Shown: piece after piece, positions 47,401 to 60,119 of the stretch | Position numbering within the stretch: the stretch's first letter is position 1 | Layout of the letters: each line of letters opens with the position of its first letter | Source: Serilophus lunatus | Lineage: Eukaryota; Chordata; Aves; Passeriformes; Eurylaimidae | Reading direction: 5' to 3' | DNA length: 64,000 nucleotides | Assembly: GCA_013399895.1 (NCBI GenBank) | Contig: VXBA01002143.1 | Coordinates: 2,246,518-2,310,517 of the forward strand | Notes under the pieces: model-generated | The model's database searches: none | What the model saw: only the letters and a program-made list of their open reading frames with translations | What the model was told of the DNA's origin: nothing | Position numbers and translations under genes: made by a program

Positions 47401-50400
47401 ATTCCACCATATTTCTGTCCCTTCATCAAGTCTTTTTCCTGTGTAATGTCATGAATGAGAAAACCCTCTGGAGGAACTGGGCACAAAGAAAGGCATAATG
47501 GCAGATGAGAGTCAGGAAAGATACACTTTCAGAGATCCTAATTTAGTATTTTTAAAGACCCTGGTTTGTTTTGATTTTGCTCTTTTTGACAATTTCATAC
47601 CTGTTCTGAAACCTGACAGTTTCATACCATACTGCTTTCTCTCTCCTCTAAATCCTGTTGATGACAGGACACCACATATTTCATTTCCACTGCAAATCAG
47701 GGCTTAAAGCCCTCATGAATGAACTTGGGAATTGTTTCTCAATATAACTTTTCTTCTCTTGCATGGCCTCAGGTGAATTCAATTTTTTTTTCAAGTCCTA
47801 GAAATTGCCTGCTTACAGACTTGTAGCTTCCAACCACCAAAGTCCCGTGTGGCTCTTCTTAATTGTCCATATAAATTGCTTTCTATTTTGGACACATGAC
47901 TATCTCAACAGCATCTGCTTCTCCCTTCTGGGCACCACCAACTGTGCATGATATTCCCCCAAAAGAGGCCACGTAGAACTCTTTCTGATTGTTGAAAAAA
48001 TAAAGAAGTAAAGGAATTTGCACAAAGGATGAACTGAGGTCTCTGAAGGCTAAGCAGGTGAAAATGCAATAGGGTCTGGCATTATGCCAGAAGAAAGAAG
48101 ATGCAAAACACAGGCGTAAACTGTTCATAGCCACCTTCCAGCCAGAACGAGGACCAGATTTCTTCACCAGTAGCTGTTTTGGTACATGTGTACCAAATGT
48201 ACAGTGACTCTGTAGAAGACAGACAGGGTATGAATGGCCGTATAGGCTGAAACTGTGAGAAGACTCCAAAGGATGGTTGTGGGACCCATATCTTCAACGC
48301 TTTTTTAACAAGTTCCACTCTGCAATCTCAAAGCACATTTACAGTTCACATTGACTAGTCTAGAGCCTGCTGCCTGAGTAAATTGGTTATTGTTGACTTT
48401 ATTCTACTGATGAAGAAAATGAAGTAGAGAAAGAGATTAAGTGATGGTTTTGATGTATCATGCAAGTCAGAGAAAAAGCCAAAAAGACTATTGACATGTC
48501 TTTACTTTCAAATTAAGCACCTTTCAAATTAAGATCACCTTTCCTAATGGAAAGTCTGCTACACAGTCTTGAATAGACTCTGTTTCAAAAGTTCTTGAAA
48601 ATGTACTTGTGAGCGCACTTGCCACCATCAGGCACACAAATGCACTGTAAGTCTAGATCTGCACTGGCCTAACTTAGCAGTGGGCTTATATGAACCAGAG
48701 TCTTGTATGAGTGAAGACATGACAATTTGCGTTAGCAAACACAGAGTGCATGGCTTTTCTTTAACATAGACAGCTTTTGGAGAAAGTGCCTCTCCTGCAT
48801 CTCTTTCCAAAAAATGCTGAGCATCCCAGAAGATATCTTACTCCAATATTACATATCCCCTGGTCCTCCCCTTCTGTCTGCCAGCCTGACCTTTTGTTAG
48901 GAAATATGGCAAAATCTTTGCCCAACTAATACAAATGCAGGCAAATGCAGGAAGAGTGAAAAGCTGCCAGACACAGTGCCAATCTTATTATTATGAGTCA
49001 AAGCTGCAATTTCTGCTCGGCATATAATTTTGCTTTGGACTAGATGGGTATAAATTGAAGATTGGCTACAACATAAATGTTCATTAGATTGAAACTAAAA
49101 CAAAACTAAATTATCAGAGTCAGGGAGGGAATGTGTTTTCCTATGCACTGTGTTGGCAATGCCATCTGAGTGCCTCTGCATTATGCTGTTTTCATGTCCC
49201 AGTTTGGAAGGAAGGGATAAAAAAAGATGTGACGTGGAGGAAAGAGGTGCTTAAAAGAGGGTGCTGGTTTTCTCTTCATTGGTCACACCATCTTCTCCCA
49301 ACACTCTCTTTTGCTATCTGTTCAATCTCTGAGTGTTAAAGAAATTGCTGAGGCTGAGTTTGGGAGAGGTGGACCACAAGTGCCAGAAAAGGTGAAATCA
49401 GGTGATTTGCTGAGAGTAACAGAGAGAAGCTGTGTTTTCTGGTTTTTGGTTATGAGCCTTCAATGACACTTTTTTCCAATACAGCTTGATATTAACCAAG
49501 GAGATTCTCTTTTATTCCCCTGCCATAATCCTCCCAGTTATGACATGGACAGCTTTTCTTTCTCTGTGCCTGACCAGGTCATCTTCTCACAATTACATAA
49601 CTTAACTCTCAACATGCAGCACAGATACCCTTGCTCTCTACTTTTGATATCTTTGGGGGTTTTCACAAGGTGCAGTGTTTTGGATCCCCTTATCCCCCTC
49701 CCATCCTCTCCCCTCCCCTCCCTTCCCTTTTGCTGGATACTTTGAATCAGGGGAGCTTTTATGGAGGATTGGACATCGTGAGTCATTTCAACTTCTATGC
49801 CTGTAAGTATTATTTTATAGCATCTAGTTACTTTTGTTATAGGTATTATGACATAATAAATAAATAAAATATTATGACTTAGTGACTGCAATGCTGATTC
49901 TGTTAACAGGCTTATTCTCCCTGTTACCTATATTTGTTTAAAGTGGCTTCATTTAACATTTATGCAGGCTTTGGTGCAGAGAAAATATGTTACAACAGGA
50001 GTTTGTCCTAAGGGATCCTTACAGTACTAACAGCTACATCATCTACAGAGGCAGATATTGCTAAGCACTGATATGAAAAAGCATCATCTAGGTCACTTAG
50101 AACAATTTTTTACACACATATTTTGCAAAAAAATCCCTATGAAAGTTAACCTCATTTTATCCTTTTGCCTCTCTGTTGAAGGCAAAGAGGTACAAGCACT
50201 GGATGGAAGATGAATGCTACCACATTGCTTTGATACAGCTCCAGCAGAATAGATTTTATTTACTCCAGTCATGGTACATGAAGAAAATTCACTTTCTTTG
50301 CTCAGCTGACTTCTTTGCTCCACTCCATCTGTGGATTTCAGTTTGAACCTGGCCTTAGTCATCTTCTCTTAAGGTGAGAGAAAAATTCAGTGCCAGAGTC

Positions 50401-50999
50401 TGCAGTGGCAGGAGAAAAGGAAAAAAAAAAAACCAAATTAAGTCGTCTTTTCTAGTCTGTCTTATATCTGTTTCACATTATGTGGCTTTGGGCTTCATCT
50501 CATTTTTTCTTTATACCATGTTTTCCTGTCTAATAAGTTGGGTTGATGCTAATAAGAATCTGCTGTCCTGTGTAATGCTAAGGTCTTGCAATGTGTCCGT
50601 ATGAAAACTGAAATTCTTATTACTACAAAATATTTATTTTCTTCTAGATGTCTCAGAACTGTTCCTTTTAATGGAATGGAACCATGCACTAGTCTGCTGT
50701 AACTACATTCTCTTAGGATCAAAAAAAATTTCCAAAGAGAAATTTTCTCTCCTGAAGTTTGTGTACCAACAGACAGTTGTGAACCAGGGATATTAGTCTG
50801 AGGCAGGGAAGGTCACTTGTTCGTGAAAGTGAGAGATCACTCTCTAAGTTCACTCTGTTTTGAGATCGTGCTCCATATTCCATACTGGTGAGTAAATAAT
50901 ACTTTAGGATATCAAGAAAAATCCAGAACAAACACAGTTTACAGGCCAGCAACAGAAATAACTAGGAGTATATAAAAGGCAGAGTCTGAAATAGCCTAG
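44411..50999. other. Single-copy stretch, no supported gene
   Basis: Ordinary intergenic or intronic sequence. The longest open frames (46800-47240 and 47883-48269, minus strand) have no recognisable domain and no convincing splice boundaries. A C-rich run sits at 49686-49730. An AT-rich block at 48905-49110 has homeobox-like motifs and is a possible conserved noncoding element. Confidence 0.5.
49686..49730. repeat. C/T-rich simple sequence
   Basis: CCCCT/CCCTCC-type pyrimidine tract. Its complement has several short G-runs. Confidence 0.75.
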
Positions 51000-51348
51000 A
51001 GAAAAAGACCAGTGAGACAGTATAACTGGTTTTGTTTAATTTAAAAAAGGCAAAACAGAGAGGTCAAAAATATCCTTCAAGAACATAAAAGCTTTTAGAA
51101 AAGACAAAGAGAGGAAGTGACTCCCCGTGGCCCTGATGAATAGGACAAAGAAGTAATGGGCTTAAATTGCAGTAAGAAAGGTTCAGGTGAGATAAAGATT
51201 GCTCAGGAGGTCGTGCAGTCTCTGTCATTGGAAGTCTTTAAGAACACATTAGATAAATAAGTTTCAGGAATGGCATAGGTGTATTTGATTCTGATCTGAA
51301 GTCAGGAAAATGGACTAGATGACTTGTTATGGTCCCTTCCAGCCCTCT
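51000..51348 (+). mobile_element. Old CR1 LINE 3' fragment
   Basis: The 3' end of an older CR1. Blocks include AGGACAAAGAAGTAATGGGC with TTAAATTGCAGTAAG, CATTGGAAGTCTTTAAGAAC, and the terminal GACTAGATGACTTG and GGTCCCTTCCAGCCCT. About 50 bases of the usual CR1 sequence are missing near 51190, between the GGTTCAGGTGAGAT and AGGAGGTCGTGCAG blocks, indicating an internal deletion. The octamer tail is eroded (ends CTGAATAAG). Confidence 0.85.
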
Positions 51349-54300
51349 GAATAAGACAGAAGAATTTGATACCTTGCATGAAGTAAGAATGTTGTTGCGG
51401 TTGTGATGGCCTAAGGATATCAGCAAGGCAAAGTTTTTTCAGACGGACTGAAAAAGGTCTTTTGTTATACTGGTTTCAGGTCTAGAAGAGATAATATAGC
51501 TTGAAATTTTCTGCTTCCAATCCGAAAAAAAAAGGATTCATGTCTCTTTCTGACATAATTTTTCTTTATTTCCCTGTGAAAAGATGGTACCTTTCCCTAC
51601 AGATTTTGCCTTGCTCAATCCATCCCTTGCAAAGACCTAAGGGTATCTGGGGAAAGATTTAACATTTCTACAGTGTCTTTGTTCTTCAGAATTTTTGTAT
51701 ATGATTTTTGAACAACAACTACTGGTCAAAAAATGTCTATTCTGAATATTTGTATTTCAATTCAGGTCTGATTATTTGCAGTTATTCCAATGAAGCACCT
51801 GATATTTCATCCATTTTCAGTTTGCACAAATCTACATGATGTGAAAGACCTTGAAAGGCATTGAAATACATTTGGTCTTTTAAGTATTCAGACGTCAAAA
51901 AACAAAAGAAAAAAATTACCAAGAAAGAACTTATCATACCAGCATTCTTGTAAAGTGTGTTTGAAAAATGCCTATGTGTAAAGACAGAGTCTATAAGAAA
52001 AAAATATTGAGTATCTATCAGTGGCTGTCTTCTTCTGCAGCATTATCCAAGCTTTAAGGATCTGCTTAACTATGTCATACTTGTGCTGGGGACATCACTT
52101 TTCTCTGTGCTGGAAAAGGAACTCACTTGTCATTTTTATTTGAGGTCATTGTGTCAGGATATATTCCTTTACTGCCATGCAAAGATCCATCTCTCTTAGA
52201 GTTTCTCAATGCCCGGCATTGCTGTGAACACCTATTCTTACCTACAGAGTATATATCTTTTAGCTTTGCAGAAAGACATTTCATAATACAGGAGTGGGAA
52301 GAGAGAATGAGTTGTCACTGGAAGGGGTGAAAGATTGTTATTTGTTTGCTACCAGTTCTCCACATCCTAAGACTGGAACATCAGCAGCTTGGACCAAGTT
52401 GCATGTACCATAGTTCCATGTCTAGTTCTGAAAATACAGTGAATTTGTGCTCTGATGAAACAACCTGATATGCCTCGAAATCTGGTACTGGGTTGACACA
52501 ATTCAGAAAAGTCTGTGACCAGAAAGTGTAGAACCAGTAAAAGAAGACTTAGACAAGGGGACAATTCACACTACTCAGAAAGACAAATTCCTTCAAGCAA
52601 AAGTGTATCTCATGCTCCTCAAAATCAGAACTTATTTGAGTTTTGAGAAAGGGACAGGACATGTTACTGAAAAAGTGTGAGAAAAGCGTCCTCCATATAT
52701 TATACTAAAAGTGGCTTTGGGCCTGAGCAAATCTTACATGTTACAAGAAAGGGCTGTTTGTGAAGCTGCAGTTGACTGTGGACTTCCCTAGAAAATCATA
52801 AGACATTGACTTAACAAGCTGTGCTTATGAACTTGAATCATGATAACTTACTGTATGTACTCTGATGTGCAACATATGCCACATAAAGCACGAGTCTCTA
52901 AGTCTCTGTCAAAGTGGACTGAGATAATGTGTTTTCATTGCAACAGTGAGCTACCAGTCAAGAAGAGATACTGTGGAAACACAGATGGTCATCTGAGCAC
53001 TTATACAAATATCAGACTAATATCCAAGCATCTGTTCTATGCTGGTTTTCTGCTTCCATCCTTATTGTGGGATTTAGGCACTTTCCAGAAGAGTATGCAC
53101 TGGCACTAGGAAGGCATGACTTCCTCCCTTGGGCAGAACAGTGCATTCAAGAATATTCTAACTGATTTTATGACTTTTCTTTAACAAAATACGGGGATTA
53201 TTTCTTAACTTTTTTTTAAAAATTTTTTTTTTTAATGCATACAGGCAGTAATCCCACTTTTATCTCAAAGATTTCCTGGTACTAGTGATGAAAATCCATG
53301 ACTTTGGGCAGTCTGTGGAAGAACCACCCTTAGAAATCATAATATCAATACTTGTCATATTGTCAACAGTTGGCACAAAGAAAACTCCATCACTTGACCA
53401 GGGAAGAATTCCCTTAATAACAGACTCTCCCCATGGCAAAGATCAGCATCTGCAATAGAGAGGTTTCAGCAGTGTTTGTAATGTCTTGGCCCAGTCTATA
53501 GGGACAAAAAACCAAGATCATAAATGTGAGTTCTGTGAAGAGCCAGCATAGGGAGCAGAGGACAAGTAAGATGTGTTCAGAGTTGTTCATATTGCTGCAG
53601 GGAGCAGTATAATCTGAACTCTCCAAAGGGTCATCACAATTTTATAATCCAAACAGAAGGTGACAAAAGCCTGGGTACCCAAGGCCAGAATGTGTTGTGC
53701 CAAGATGGAGTGGAGTCTTCTAGCCAAATGGGGATGGCACAAAGCTCTGCCTCAGCATTCTCTGTCCATGACAGAGGGCTCTTGTGTCTTTCCTAGAGCA
53801 CTGCCTGAACAGATGGTTTGTGGCTGTTCACACTATGTAAAGGCTGCCACAGAGGGTCTATAAACTATCCATAGTACTTTCTTTTTCCTGCCAGTATAAT
53901 CTTCATCTTCCTTGAGTTCAGCTTGCCCAATCTGTTCTTCATCTATGGAGCTCCTCATGTCCAAGAGATGAGCCACTTCGATCTGGTGGGCTTAGCATGA
54001 GCAAGGAAATAAAGCAGATTTCTCTACCTCTAAAACTGAGGTGAGTGGATTCACATTCTCCCGCCAGATGTTAGACAGGGGTGGACAGACAACTGCTTCA
54101 ATGGGTCTCTGTAGGTGGAGGAATGAAGGCTGTGAACATGCCAATACTTCAAAGCATTTTGGTACAGGTCTATAGGCTACTTACCAAGGCTACGCATTCC
54201 ACAAAATGGAATAGGTTATTCCCGAGTCAAATTCTTTATTTTCTGCTTTTAGATTGTATTCTCTCCTTTTAAATGCTACTCTATTTTTATTAGCTGTAGG

Positions 54301-55778
54301 CTTCTCCTCCTACCACTTCTGCTCTAGGACCTTGGATTAATGTGGTTGTATTTGTTGCATGGCTTTTTTAAGACAAAAGGGTGGGATTGACGTTCAGGTA
54401 TAGGATTGGCACATTGCTGTATCTCACAAGCTGCAACAAACAGATCTCTCAGAACTGAAATATGTGACTCCACCGTCTTTGATGTGCAGGAATCCACAGA
54501 TTTCAGATCCAGACCTTAACTGTAAGTATAAACTTAAGACACCAAGGTAAATATAAGCCTTTTGTTAAAAATGCCATGGAGAAAGAGACTTATGATTAAA
54601 TATATGGACATGACAATGTTTGAAGAGTTAAAAACAAGTTTTAGAGAAGAAGTTAGCTTTGAGTGAAAAGAAAATAATTTTCTGTTCAAGCCAAAAGTGC
54701 AAGCAAAAAAGGTCCGGTTTGGATAAAAACAGAAAATGTGGCATGGATCAGGAAAAAAGTTGTTTATTTCACTATAGCATGAGAAATTTAATTTAGGTGT
54801 CCAATGTTTCCTTTGAATGTCAACGTCATGTTTTGTTTTGAGTTATTTAATTCCATTTTAAAATATATACATATATTTTCTTGTTTTCTCTACAGGGTTG
54901 ATCAATTCTTAAAAGAGTATGAAAAGGTTAAGGTTTGTTTAGGAAATGTCAAAGTGAAACATTTCAGTGTATTAAAAACTTTTTTATGAAAATACCTCAT
55001 TAGAACTCCTCCATTACCCAGCTTTTCTGTTTATTTATTGCAAGGATTTTCCCCTAAGGACAGTGTAGAATACTAAGAAAGGTGGTTTAGTCAATCCTAT
55101 TTGCTGCATAGGGATGAAACAGAAAAATATCCTGCTCTCCCTAGTCTCTATTTTTTAAAGTCATTTTACCATTCCTCATGATGTTATTTTCCTATTTTAG
55201 GGTGAACTATCAGTTTGTCGTTTCAGTCACCACTTTTAAAGCACTAAATCCTAGTTACATTTCTGCCATGTAAGCCACAATTTAGCCCAGCCTAAGACTT
55301 CTTTTGTATAGATCTCCTGTAGCTCTAGGCAACAAGGTGAAATCCGACTGCAGGCTATAATATCTCCAAAATCCAGTTGCAGTACCTGTGAGCTTTGCTT
55401 TGGCCCAGAGTATTCTTTTTTTCAGGAACGGTAGAGACACAAAATGTCGAAGGTTTGCCAAAAGCTCCTTGAGTGACCTTAGAGAAAGCGCTGGAAGTTT
55501 TTTACATTGGTTCCTAATCTGTAAAATGGAGACAAATTATACTGAACCACACCACTAGGGGGTATTTTGAGGCTAAATTATTTAATGTTTCCAAGACTCT
55601 TAAAATCTATAGTGGTGAGCTCAGTAGAAAAGACGACGTGTTACATAAACCCATTACAGAGGCCTATGCAATTAGAAGTGATAATAAACTTTCTCTATAC
55701 ATGTGCAGGAGACAGTTTTTAAATATTAATAATGTGCGGAGTTTGTTGATGTTGTTGTTTTTCCAAATGCCAGATGTG

Positions 55779-55810
55779 CTGCCTCTGCCTCCAAAATGAA
55801 GCAGAGGCAG
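55779..55810. other. 10-bp perfect inverted repeat in AT-rich block
   Basis: CTGCCTCTGC at 55779-55788 pairs exactly with GCAGAGGCAG at 55801-55810 around a 12-base loop. The surrounding 55680-55930 is AT-rich with TTAATAAT-type motifs. Confidence 0.6.
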
Positions 55811-57088
55811 GGCAGTGGGAGCTCATCTGAAAAAGCAAAGTCACTCAAATATTTACATGTTACATCAGTATAGTGAGAACTTTAGCTCACCATAAGTGGA
55901 GCCAGCAACCTCCATTAAGAGCTTTGGAGCGACAAGGCAGTGATTGTTAATCCACAGAGGTTTTTGGAGGTCCCAGACAGTGTTGTTCACTCAACTGAGC
56001 TTCTTTGTTACCAAACTAAAAAAGTAAAATCGAAGAATGAGACAAATGCCTCATCTCAGTATAATGCTAAGTGTCTCCAAGGCTCTTCTCTCTCCCAGGG
56101 ACTTTACTTTCTTCTGCAGAGCACAGAGCTGCAGCCAGGGGTTTGGCTGCCATTAGCATCCCTTCCTACCCAGGATGCCATTGTGTACTTCACAATTGAA
56201 AGTTGTAGCCAGAAACTCAGATAGCTCAATTTGATATTACCCTCACCATAGATTTCTGTTGTATCCTCTTCCTGCATCTGTAGCCAATCCTTTGATGCAC
56301 TGTGGCCAAGCGTATATTCATTCATGGGCTTTACAAGTGTGTGTTGTCATGCAAACTGGAGATGGGTGATGCTGGTGGGCACTAGGGAGGAGGGTGGATG
56401 GCATGGGGACAGGAGTGGGGCAGTACGCATGGGCAGTGAATCGTTTGGCTGCAGACTGGGGGAACTCAGTCATCAGCCAGAAATGTTCAGCCACCTCTTA
56501 TGGGCACAGAACAATGAACTTGTTTCACTGGCCAAGTTCTCTGTGTTGATGATCATCCATGAAAGGAGATAAATTCTGCCAAACGTGCTGAACATTTGCC
56601 CAGAAGGTCTAAAGACTGGAGCATTGCTAAGACTGTGCAGTGATCAGTCCATAATGAATCCATTGTCAATGCTTATTGGCAATTGGACACGGCCAGGAAT
56701 AAAACTCAGGCTGAGGCCTTGATTCAAAGTCTTCTAAACTCAGGGACTGTTCTTCTAAGGACTAGAGCAAGACTCCTTTTTAAGAAAGTAGGCAAGATTG
56801 GAAAGTGCACTACTTTTCCAGAGCTTGCCATTTTCAAGAGAATGAGGCAATCACAGCCAGCCGAATTATTACATGTGTTTATGAGAAGCTGATGAGCATA
56901 ACCATACCATATCTGCTATGGTTCTATGGAGCTGACTGCATACAGGTCTAATCCTCTTATAATTTCAGTTGGTGAGAGCGCTCATATTGATTTCAAAATT
57001 ACAAGGGTTTTGGCTCAGAGTGACTACTGACTATCACAATGGGACAGTTTTAGCTTACCTTAGAGAGGGTGAAGGGAACAGAAAAGAA

Positions 57089-57120
57089 GGGGAGGGGGGG
57101 AGGGGGGAAGGAGAGGGGGG
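57089..57120 (+). other. G-quadruplex-type G-rich tract
   Basis: Four G-runs of 4, 7, 6 and 6 bases (57089-57092, 57094-57100, 57102-57107, 57115-57120) separated by loops of 1, 1 and 7 bases, which fits the canonical quadruplex pattern. It lies about 410 bases beyond the stop codon of the minus-strand gene model, on that gene's template strand. Confidence 0.8.
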
Positions 57121-57530
57121 AGGAGGTTCTAGGGAGCAAAAAGACAGAGCTTAAAGTTAACTCCTGCTGAAAGGACCTGTGATGGCTGCACTTGGATGAG
57201 TTTTTCCAAAGAACAGAAACAAAATCTCCTACCCTGCCAAAACAGCATGGGTTATGCTCATCCTGTAAGTAGGAAGGCAGGAAAAGCGGGCTCTAGTTGT
57301 CTCAAAGTGGCCCTCCCCAAAGCTGCAGCATTTTTTACCTGTAGTCAAGCAGCTCTTCTAAAGACCTCAGTTCTTTTCCACATTCGCACACATCAAAGAA
57401 ATGACTCCCAGTGTGATCCTCACAAGCAAAGCGTCCTGATGATCAATGCAGGAGAATGGCAAATGTGCTCGGCATTCACTTGTGTAAAGTCAGTTTTGAT
57501 CCATGGAGCCATTCAAACCAGCTCTGATGA

Positions 57531-59975
57531 TTAGTAAACCATATTCTGCAGTGCATGACATAAGATTTCTCCAGTCGCAGAAAGGACTAAGTTGTGTCTT
57601 TGGAAAAAATGTCTCCATGAAATCTCCCGGCCATCCATAAAACAGATTCTGTGATGAAATTTCTGCCTTAATTCCAGCCTCTGTGGGGATATGAAAAAGG
57701 TATAGTGATATGTGTTAAACCTATACATATCTTTCTTTGCTTCTGCATCCAAGGTTTTTATAAGATGTTCCATACAGTCTGTACCTTTTAAGACAGGAAG
57801 GCTGTCAATACATACACTGAGAGAGTTGTCAGAAGGCCAGTTTTGATCTAATAAAGCTGTGTCTTTCATCTGGCATTCTGCAAGATCTGAAGCACATTTT
57901 AAAGGCACTGAGAGAGGCCGCAACTGGTCCCAGCTAAACTTCACAGAAGATAATTGCCAAATCACTAAGATAATTAATTGGAGTAATGAAAGATTAATAA
58001 TCTATGGGCATAACAATAAACTAAAAGTATAATATGCTGTGTACCCTGAAATATTTACAAGGTTAATAATTGGGCATGAATTCTCCAACAAGCTACTAGT
58101 CCTGTCTTCTAAGAGAATTTCCCATCATAGCTGTGCTGGGATGAAGATCTGCACTGTAGGTTTAGCCTCTACAGCCTGAGCCCTCAGGCCCTGTTTTTTG
58201 TGTTCTTCTCAAGGGTAACTTGGGCTTTTCAGTCCAGCTCATCACTGACTGGTTTGTGAATGGTCACCCTGGAGACATGAGGGAGTCCAAAGCAGCCAAC
58301 ATCAATGGATCCTGAATCTAACTAATGACAATAAAGGAGACGGGTAGTGTGGAAAGATATGGGGCTCTTCTTCCTCTGAAGAATAGCTTAGAGGAGATGG
58401 GGGGCTTGTGAGAAGGCAGTATGTGCAGAGCCCACTGAATTATGGAAGGAAAAGAGTAATGAAGATGTGAAATTAATGTGGGGCTGGCTGCCCCAAAGGA
58501 ACGGGGAGAAAGTTTGCCCCAGGAAACTTTCTCCTGCAGGGGGCAGTGGGGCAGAAGGAAGAGAGAACTTTCCATGAAAGAGTGTAAAATAGGCTTAGCA
58601 GATTTTTTTTCTATCTAAAACAAATTGCCATGTTTCTAGCTTCATTCTTTCTTCTGATGGTCAAGTAATCTTTCTAGTTTAACAGACAGAAGCTACCAAG
58701 AATGTATTTGGGCTTCTGTCTGTAGTTGCTGTCCCAGCAGTGACGTTTTCCAGTAAAGGCTGACAAAAGCAGCTAACAGATAAAAGGAATGCTTTAGTCT
58801 CATACTTCTCTGGGGTATATTTCCCTTCCAGGGGGTGTTTGGCACTGCCTCGAGGTTTGGGAATGGGGTCTATCAGGACTGCAATAGCGTATGGTCTTTC
58901 AGCTGCAAGGTATAAATGAGAAAACAAATGGCAAGAATCTAAAAAGTTATTTATGGTGAGTTTCAAAGGTTATTTGTGATCAAGGCTGTGAATCTAAACT
59001 CTATATTCTGACATGTCTAACTTATGGAGATATAATAGAGAAAAAAGACAGGAGGATGTTGAGGTTTGTGGGCAATCCTCTTTCATATATTTTCTATCCC
59101 TGCTGTGTCTTCAGTCCAGATACTAGACTTCAATGGCTTTCAGGCACTTTTACACCAAATATGGATTGTGCATTGGCTATGAAAGGCTCTACTATCCCAT
59201 TAATAACCCCCTAAATTATCATTAAAAATAATAACAATTATAGAGTGCAACATCTTCTGTTACAGTCTATGCATAGGAAATATCTGTGAATTAGCATAAA
59301 ATCAAGATAGAACTGCAGTATTTGGGGATTAATACTTTACCTATACTTTATATCTGCTTAGATCTTTTCTGAGGATTTGGTTCTACCTTCAGGTATTGCC
59401 AGCAATTACAGAGGACAATATAAAATACATGAGGACTCAACTCAAAAAAAACCCCCTTTGTTGTGTCTCAGAAAGGATACTAGGATGATGCCTTCATTTA
59501 ATTTTGAATTATTATTTGTAAGCAAGATAGGCAAAATAAAATAGAAACAAAGGGTCCCCTCTGATATCACCTGGTATGACAAGGGCAGCTTTCATATAGA
59601 GTAGAAGGGTGCCTCTAATCTGCTGCTTGCATATGATCTCCAGCCTAACCATACTTCTAATAAGACCATCAACAATTCAGAGACACCAACAATTCATCAC
59701 CGTCAGTCACCAAATGCCCTGGGCTGTAAACTTTGTAGTTCACTAGTGTAACTGTGTTCTCCTAGTCAGTGTGAAATGGTCTTTTTGCTTCTGTGATCTA
59801 GCAAGCATTTGCAAAACCAAAGAATGTGCAAATTTTGCTTAAAGTTACCTCCAATCTGCCTTCTGGCTACTGTAGCTGCAGCAGGGTTTACTAGTTTCAA
59901 ATGGCTTTTAATCAAGGTCCTGATTCTAACAAAGAGTCTGATTTTGTTGAGAGTGACTGCCTGGGTCATTGCCAT
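57531..59975 (-). CDS. Predicted three-exon gene, unrecognised protein
   Basis: The best coding candidate. Exon A, 59975-59849, has 42 codons plus one base, starts at an ATG with an in-frame TGA two codons upstream, and ends at GGAG|GTAACT. Exon B, 58902-58806 (97 bases), follows a strong acceptor (CATTTATACCTTGCAG) and ends at GAGAA|GTATGA. Exon C, 57933-57531, follows a weaker acceptor (GTGAAGTTTAG) and runs 133 codons to a TAA. Phases join exactly: G+CT at A/B and AA+C at B/C, giving about 207 residues. Exon B reads PYAIAVLIDPIPKPRG, and exon C ends near GREISWRHFFQRHNLVL. Hydrophilic, with no signal peptide or membrane span. CpGs are kept inside exons B and C. I do not recognise the family. 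The start is doubtful because the ATG context is poor (C at -3), and exon A could be internal with further exons to the right of the window. Chance assembly cannot be excluded. Confidence 0.35.
58505..58534. other. 11-bp perfect inverted repeat
   Basis: GGAGAAAGTTT at 58505-58515 pairs exactly with AAACTTTCTCC at 58524-58534 around an 8-base loop. It sits in the second intron of the minus-strand gene model. Confidence 0.65.
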
Positions 59976-60119
59976 AAGTCAGACATGTTCTCAAAGGTTG
60001 GCTCAAGATTCTGCTTAGGTTGGTATTCAATGAAAAGTCTGTCTAGAAAAGCTATTTTTCTGCTTGAGTCTGTTCCTAGAGCATCTTGCTTATATTCAGT
60101 CAATGTGAATTGAGATAAG

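Larger units (their letters stand above)
51349..57530. other. Single-copy stretch, no supported gene
   Basis: No recognisable gene body. It contains T-rich runs at 53209-53234, a possible 31-base plus-strand mini-exon at 54896-54926, an AT-rich element with a 10-bp hairpin at 55680-55930, and a G-quadruplex-type tract at 57089-57120. If the minus-strand gene model beginning at 59975 is right, the part just left of 57531 is its 3' untranslated region. Candidate minus-strand poly(A) signals are ATTAAA near 55580 and AATAAA near 55030. Confidence 0.45.
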
